Source: Lentisphaerota bacterium (GTDB lineage: Bacteria > Verrucomicrobiota > Kiritimatiellia > RFP12 > UBA3636). From it: a stretch of 7,398 nt of DNA. Positions within the stretch are counted from its first letter, which is position 1. The number at the start of each line of letters is the position of its first letter. A program made the translations under genes and the position numbers. This document shows positions 5,986 to 7,398 of this stretch, piece by piece. Location: assembly GCA_012514445.1 (NCBI GenBank), contig JAAZAI010000513.1, positions 1 to 7,398 on the forward strand, given 5' to 3'. Under the pieces are notes generated by a model. That model did no database searches. It saw only the letters and a list, made by a program, of their open reading frames with translations, and was not told where the DNA came from.

Positions 5986-6162
5986 GGCTTGTGGGCGGCA
6001 TACGCTGTAGCCATCAATAAACTCGGTTCGAGGTCTTCGTTCCGAAGCGTGGGCAAAGGGTCTAGTACCCATCAATGCGGTCATGCGCAGCGCTCTGACC
6101 TCTTTAGCGATGCCGCCCACTTTTCCTTTCCGCCATCCGGGCCAAGCCCGGACGGCGTTTTT
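5986..6162 (+). ncRNA. Structured small RNA, about 175 nt; possibly 6S-like
   Basis: The ends are set by the promoter at 5952-5979 and the intrinsic terminator at 6131-6162. The body is closed by GTGGGCGGCAT (5991-6001) pairing without mismatch to ATGCCGCCCAC (6110-6120). The stem continues, after one bulged A, through CGCT/AGCG (6003-6006 with 6106-6109). Further in are GAGGTC/GACCTC (6030-6035 with 6097-6102) and local hairpins such as CTTCG/CGAAG (6035-6047) and GGGT/ACCC (6058-6070). On the 5' side between the stems is a large unpaired stretch (6007-6029). Size, terminal closing stem and an internal open region recall 6S RNA, the RNA polymerase regulator, and GTAGCCATC in the open strand is loosely like the E. 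coli GAGCCGAU. The bubble is strongly asymmetric, so I hold the 6S identity at about 0.35. SRP, tmRNA and RNase P signatures are absent. Confidence 0.65.
6131..6162 (+). terminator. Rho-independent terminator of the small RNA
   Basis: CGCC (6131-6134) pairs with GGCG (6154-6157) and TCCGGGC (6136-6142) pairs with GCCCGGA (6146-6152), with one A/C mismatch between the two stems and a CAA loop. TTTTT (6158-6162) follows at once. On the minus strand no T-run follows, so it acts for plus-strand transcripts. Confidence 0.9.
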
Positions 6163-6338
6163 GTTGCGTGAGGTCGGAGTGCGTGAATGCGTGAGTTTTA
6201 CACTTGATTCGACACTGACTCCCATTCTTGCTTCCACACTTGCTCGGGAGTGCGAATAGAGCCAAATATTCACCAACCCCGAAGGGGCATGACATGCCAG
6301 ACCGGAACAAGGCTAGCCCGATTTCTTCTTCACAAGCC

Positions 6339-6370
6339 CCCCGCTCACAGTTCCGGAACTGTGAGCGGGG
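6339..6370. repeat. Perfect 32-bp palindrome
   Basis: CCCCGCTCACAGTTCC (6339-6354) is followed directly by its exact reverse complement (6355-6370), with no spacer and no mismatch. No T-run follows on either strand, so it is not a standard terminator. A dimer-binding site, a processed hairpin in a transcript, or a member of a dispersed palindromic repeat family are the alternatives. Confidence 0.85.
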
Positions 6371-6457
6371 CACATCCCTGAATCCCTAACCGCTATTTTC
6401 GATTGGGTTTTCATTATTGACGAGTTGGTGAAGCCGGGGCTATCGTCTCTCCATTTG

Positions 6458-6475
6458 CCGCATCTCAGGATGCGG
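6458..6475 (-). terminator. Weak hairpin downstream of the CobW-family gene
   Basis: CCGCATC (6458-6464) and GATGCGG (6469-6475) form a perfect 7-bp stem with a 4-base loop, 23 bases past the stop of the minus-strand gene. On that strand CAAATGGAG follows rather than a T-run. It could mark a 3' end, but it is not a canonical intrinsic terminator. Confidence 0.35.
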
Positions 6476-6498
6476 GAAGGCTTGACGCTGGACTACGT

Positions 6499-7395
6499 CT
6501 ACCGGTTTTCCGCGCATGCTCCAATATGAATTTTCTCCGAAAAGACAGTCGCGGCATCACCCTTGAGCGCGAAGAACAGTCCCTCGCCCACATCGTCCGG
6601 GGCATCCTCGGTCCAGATGTACGTGCCGTTGACGAGCTCCAGATGCCGGCCGCGCAATACGCCCTTGCCGCGCAGCAGCACGCCCTTGAACTCGTCGAGC
6701 AAGGCGTTCAGATCCTCGAAGCCGATGGAGTCCGCGTCCACGCCGGCGAGGTTGACGGTCGAAAACCCCGGCGTCGCCGTGGCGCAGAGGCGGGCCGGAG
6801 CGTCCGCCTCGACCCGGCCTTCCGAGCGCCAGTCGATATCGCCGCGCAGCCCGTTCAAATCGCTCAGCACGATTCGCGCGGCGGGATTCAAATCGCGGAG
6901 GAGCTTTTCGACCGGCGCCGTGTCGGCGAGATCGGCCTTCGCCACCACCAGCACGTCCGCGACCTCCACTTGGCGATCAAGCACGCGAAGACCACGCGCG
7001 AGACGCGGAAAATTGACGGCGTCCACGACCGTGACCACCTTCGGGCGGGCGTACATCTCGCGCAGGAACGTGCTCTGGAGAAGCGCCGCGGTGTCGGTCG
7101 GCTCGGCCAGGCCCGACGCCTCGACGAGAAGCAGTTCCGGACGGACCTCCGTGGCGATGTCCGTGAGCTGCCGCAGCAGGTCGGCCTGCTTGCACACGCA
7201 GAAGATGCTGCCGCCGGCGATCGCCCTCATCGGCACGTCGTGGCGGTGGAGGAGCGCGGCGTCGATCGCCAGCTTGCCGAAGTCGTTGACGAGCAACGCG
7301 GTGCGCCGGGAGCCGGCGAGGACAGGCAGCAGACGCCCGAGGAGCGTGGTCTTGCCCGCCCCGAGAAACCCCGCGAAGAGCACAACGTCGATCAT
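6499..7395 (-). CDS. CobW/COG0523-family P-loop GTPase (putative metal or cobamide-linked chaperone)
   Basis: This family (CobW, YeiR/YjiA, Nha3 type; kin to UreG and HypB) uses GTP to deliver metals or to support cobalamin metabolism. The 298 residues include Walker A GFLGAGKT (9-16), a switch region NDFGKLAID (37-45), the GGSIFCVCKQADLL stretch (61-74), Walker B-type LLVEASGLAEPT (89-100) and VVAKADL (150-156) at the G4 position. A C-terminal CobW domain (about 200-290) contains FKGVLLRGKGVLRG. Two departures are clear. The family's CxCC metal site is CVCK (66-69), and the NKxD motif reads AKAD (152-155). A further Cys (C294) lies near the C-terminus. The ATG at 7395 is three bases from the window edge, so its ribosome site is not visible and a longer N-terminus cannot be excluded. 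Length and start fit the family. The substrate is not predictable from sequence. Confidence 0.88.
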   Translation of the reverse strand: MIDVVLFAGFLGAGKTTLLGRLLPVLAGSRRTALLVNDFGKLAIDAALLHRHDVPMRAIAGGSIFCVCKQADLLRQLTDIATEVRPELLLVEASGLAEPTDTAALLQSTFLREMYARPKVVTVVDAVNFPRLARGLRVLDRQVEVADVLVVAKADLADTAPVEKLLRDLNPAARIVLSDLNGLRGDIDWRSEGRVEADAPARLCATATPGFSTVNLAGVDADSIGFEDLNALLDEFKGVLLRGKGVLRGRHLELVNGTYIWTEDAPDDVGEGLFFALKGDAATVFSEKIHIGACAENR

Positions 7396-7398
7396 GGC

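Larger units (their letters stand above)
6163..6498. other. Non-coding stretch of mixed composition with short repeats and dyads
   Basis: No credible gene is visible. Short open frames on the minus strand run through the palindrome and terminator hairpins and have no recognisable features. The stretch contains three TGCGTGA copies (6165, 6180, 6188) and two ACACTTG copies (6200, 6236). It also has CCCC-GAA-GGGG (6277-6287) overlapping GGCATG-A-CATGCC (6286-6298), a perfect 32-bp palindrome (6339-6370) and a 7-bp hairpin (6458-6475). It is clearly less GC-rich than the flanking genes. Confidence 0.7.

Noticed and set aside
5968..6276. 102-codon minus-strand open frame
   Set aside because: It is antisense to the small RNA including its stem and terminator, and shows no protein-like pattern.
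6104..6373. 89-codon minus-strand open frame
   Set aside because: It runs through the 32-bp palindrome and the small-RNA terminator, has no ribosome site and no recognisable domain.

Overview
The window is 7.4 kb of GC-rich bacterial chromosome with housekeeping genes in a dense layout and two long non-coding stretches. The PVC group (Verrucomicrobiota, Kiritimatiellota or Lentisphaerota) is my best guess for the host. It rests on the high GC, the monomeric class II ribonucleotide reductase and the unusual lysyl-tRNA synthetase signature. None of these is decisive. I see no phage, transposase, CRISPR array or plasmid gene.

Layout on the plus strand: the C-terminal half of a MurJ lipid II flippase runs off the left edge (1-753). 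A 589-base regulatory stretch follows (754-1342). Next come nrdJ, a 748-residue adenosylcobalamin-dependent ribonucleoside-triphosphate reductase (1343-3589), lysS (3622-5094) and a membrane-anchored dual-specificity-type phosphatase (5091-5879). nrdJ and lysS are 32 bases apart. lysS and the phosphatase gene overlap by four bases (GTGA). The three therefore look like one transcription unit linking dNTP supply, translation and an unassigned phosphatase.

The region before nrdJ carries a good NrdR box over a plausible promoter, with a degenerate second box about three helical turns upstream. A leader follows in which a perfect 9-bp outer stem encloses two perfect hairpins. This fits repression of nrdJ by NrdR, plus possible RNA-level control that I cannot assign to a known riboswitch class.

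After the phosphatase gene the sequence becomes visibly less GC-rich (about 5815-6498). This part holds a minus-strand fragment resembling the N-terminus of elongation factor P. It also holds a well-delimited small RNA gene on the plus strand: a TTGACA promoter, a long closing stem and an intrinsic terminator, about 175 nt and possibly 6S-like. To its right is a perfect 32-bp palindrome in otherwise featureless DNA.

The right end (6499-7395, minus strand) is a COG0523/CobW-family P-loop GTPase whose usual CxCC metal motif and NKxD base-recognition motif are both altered. Its closeness to a cobalamin-dependent reductase is suggestive only, because the two genes are on opposite strands and far apart. 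The items most worth following are the small RNA, the nrdJ leader and the EF-P-like remnant at the composition junction. I found no clear new multi-gene system.
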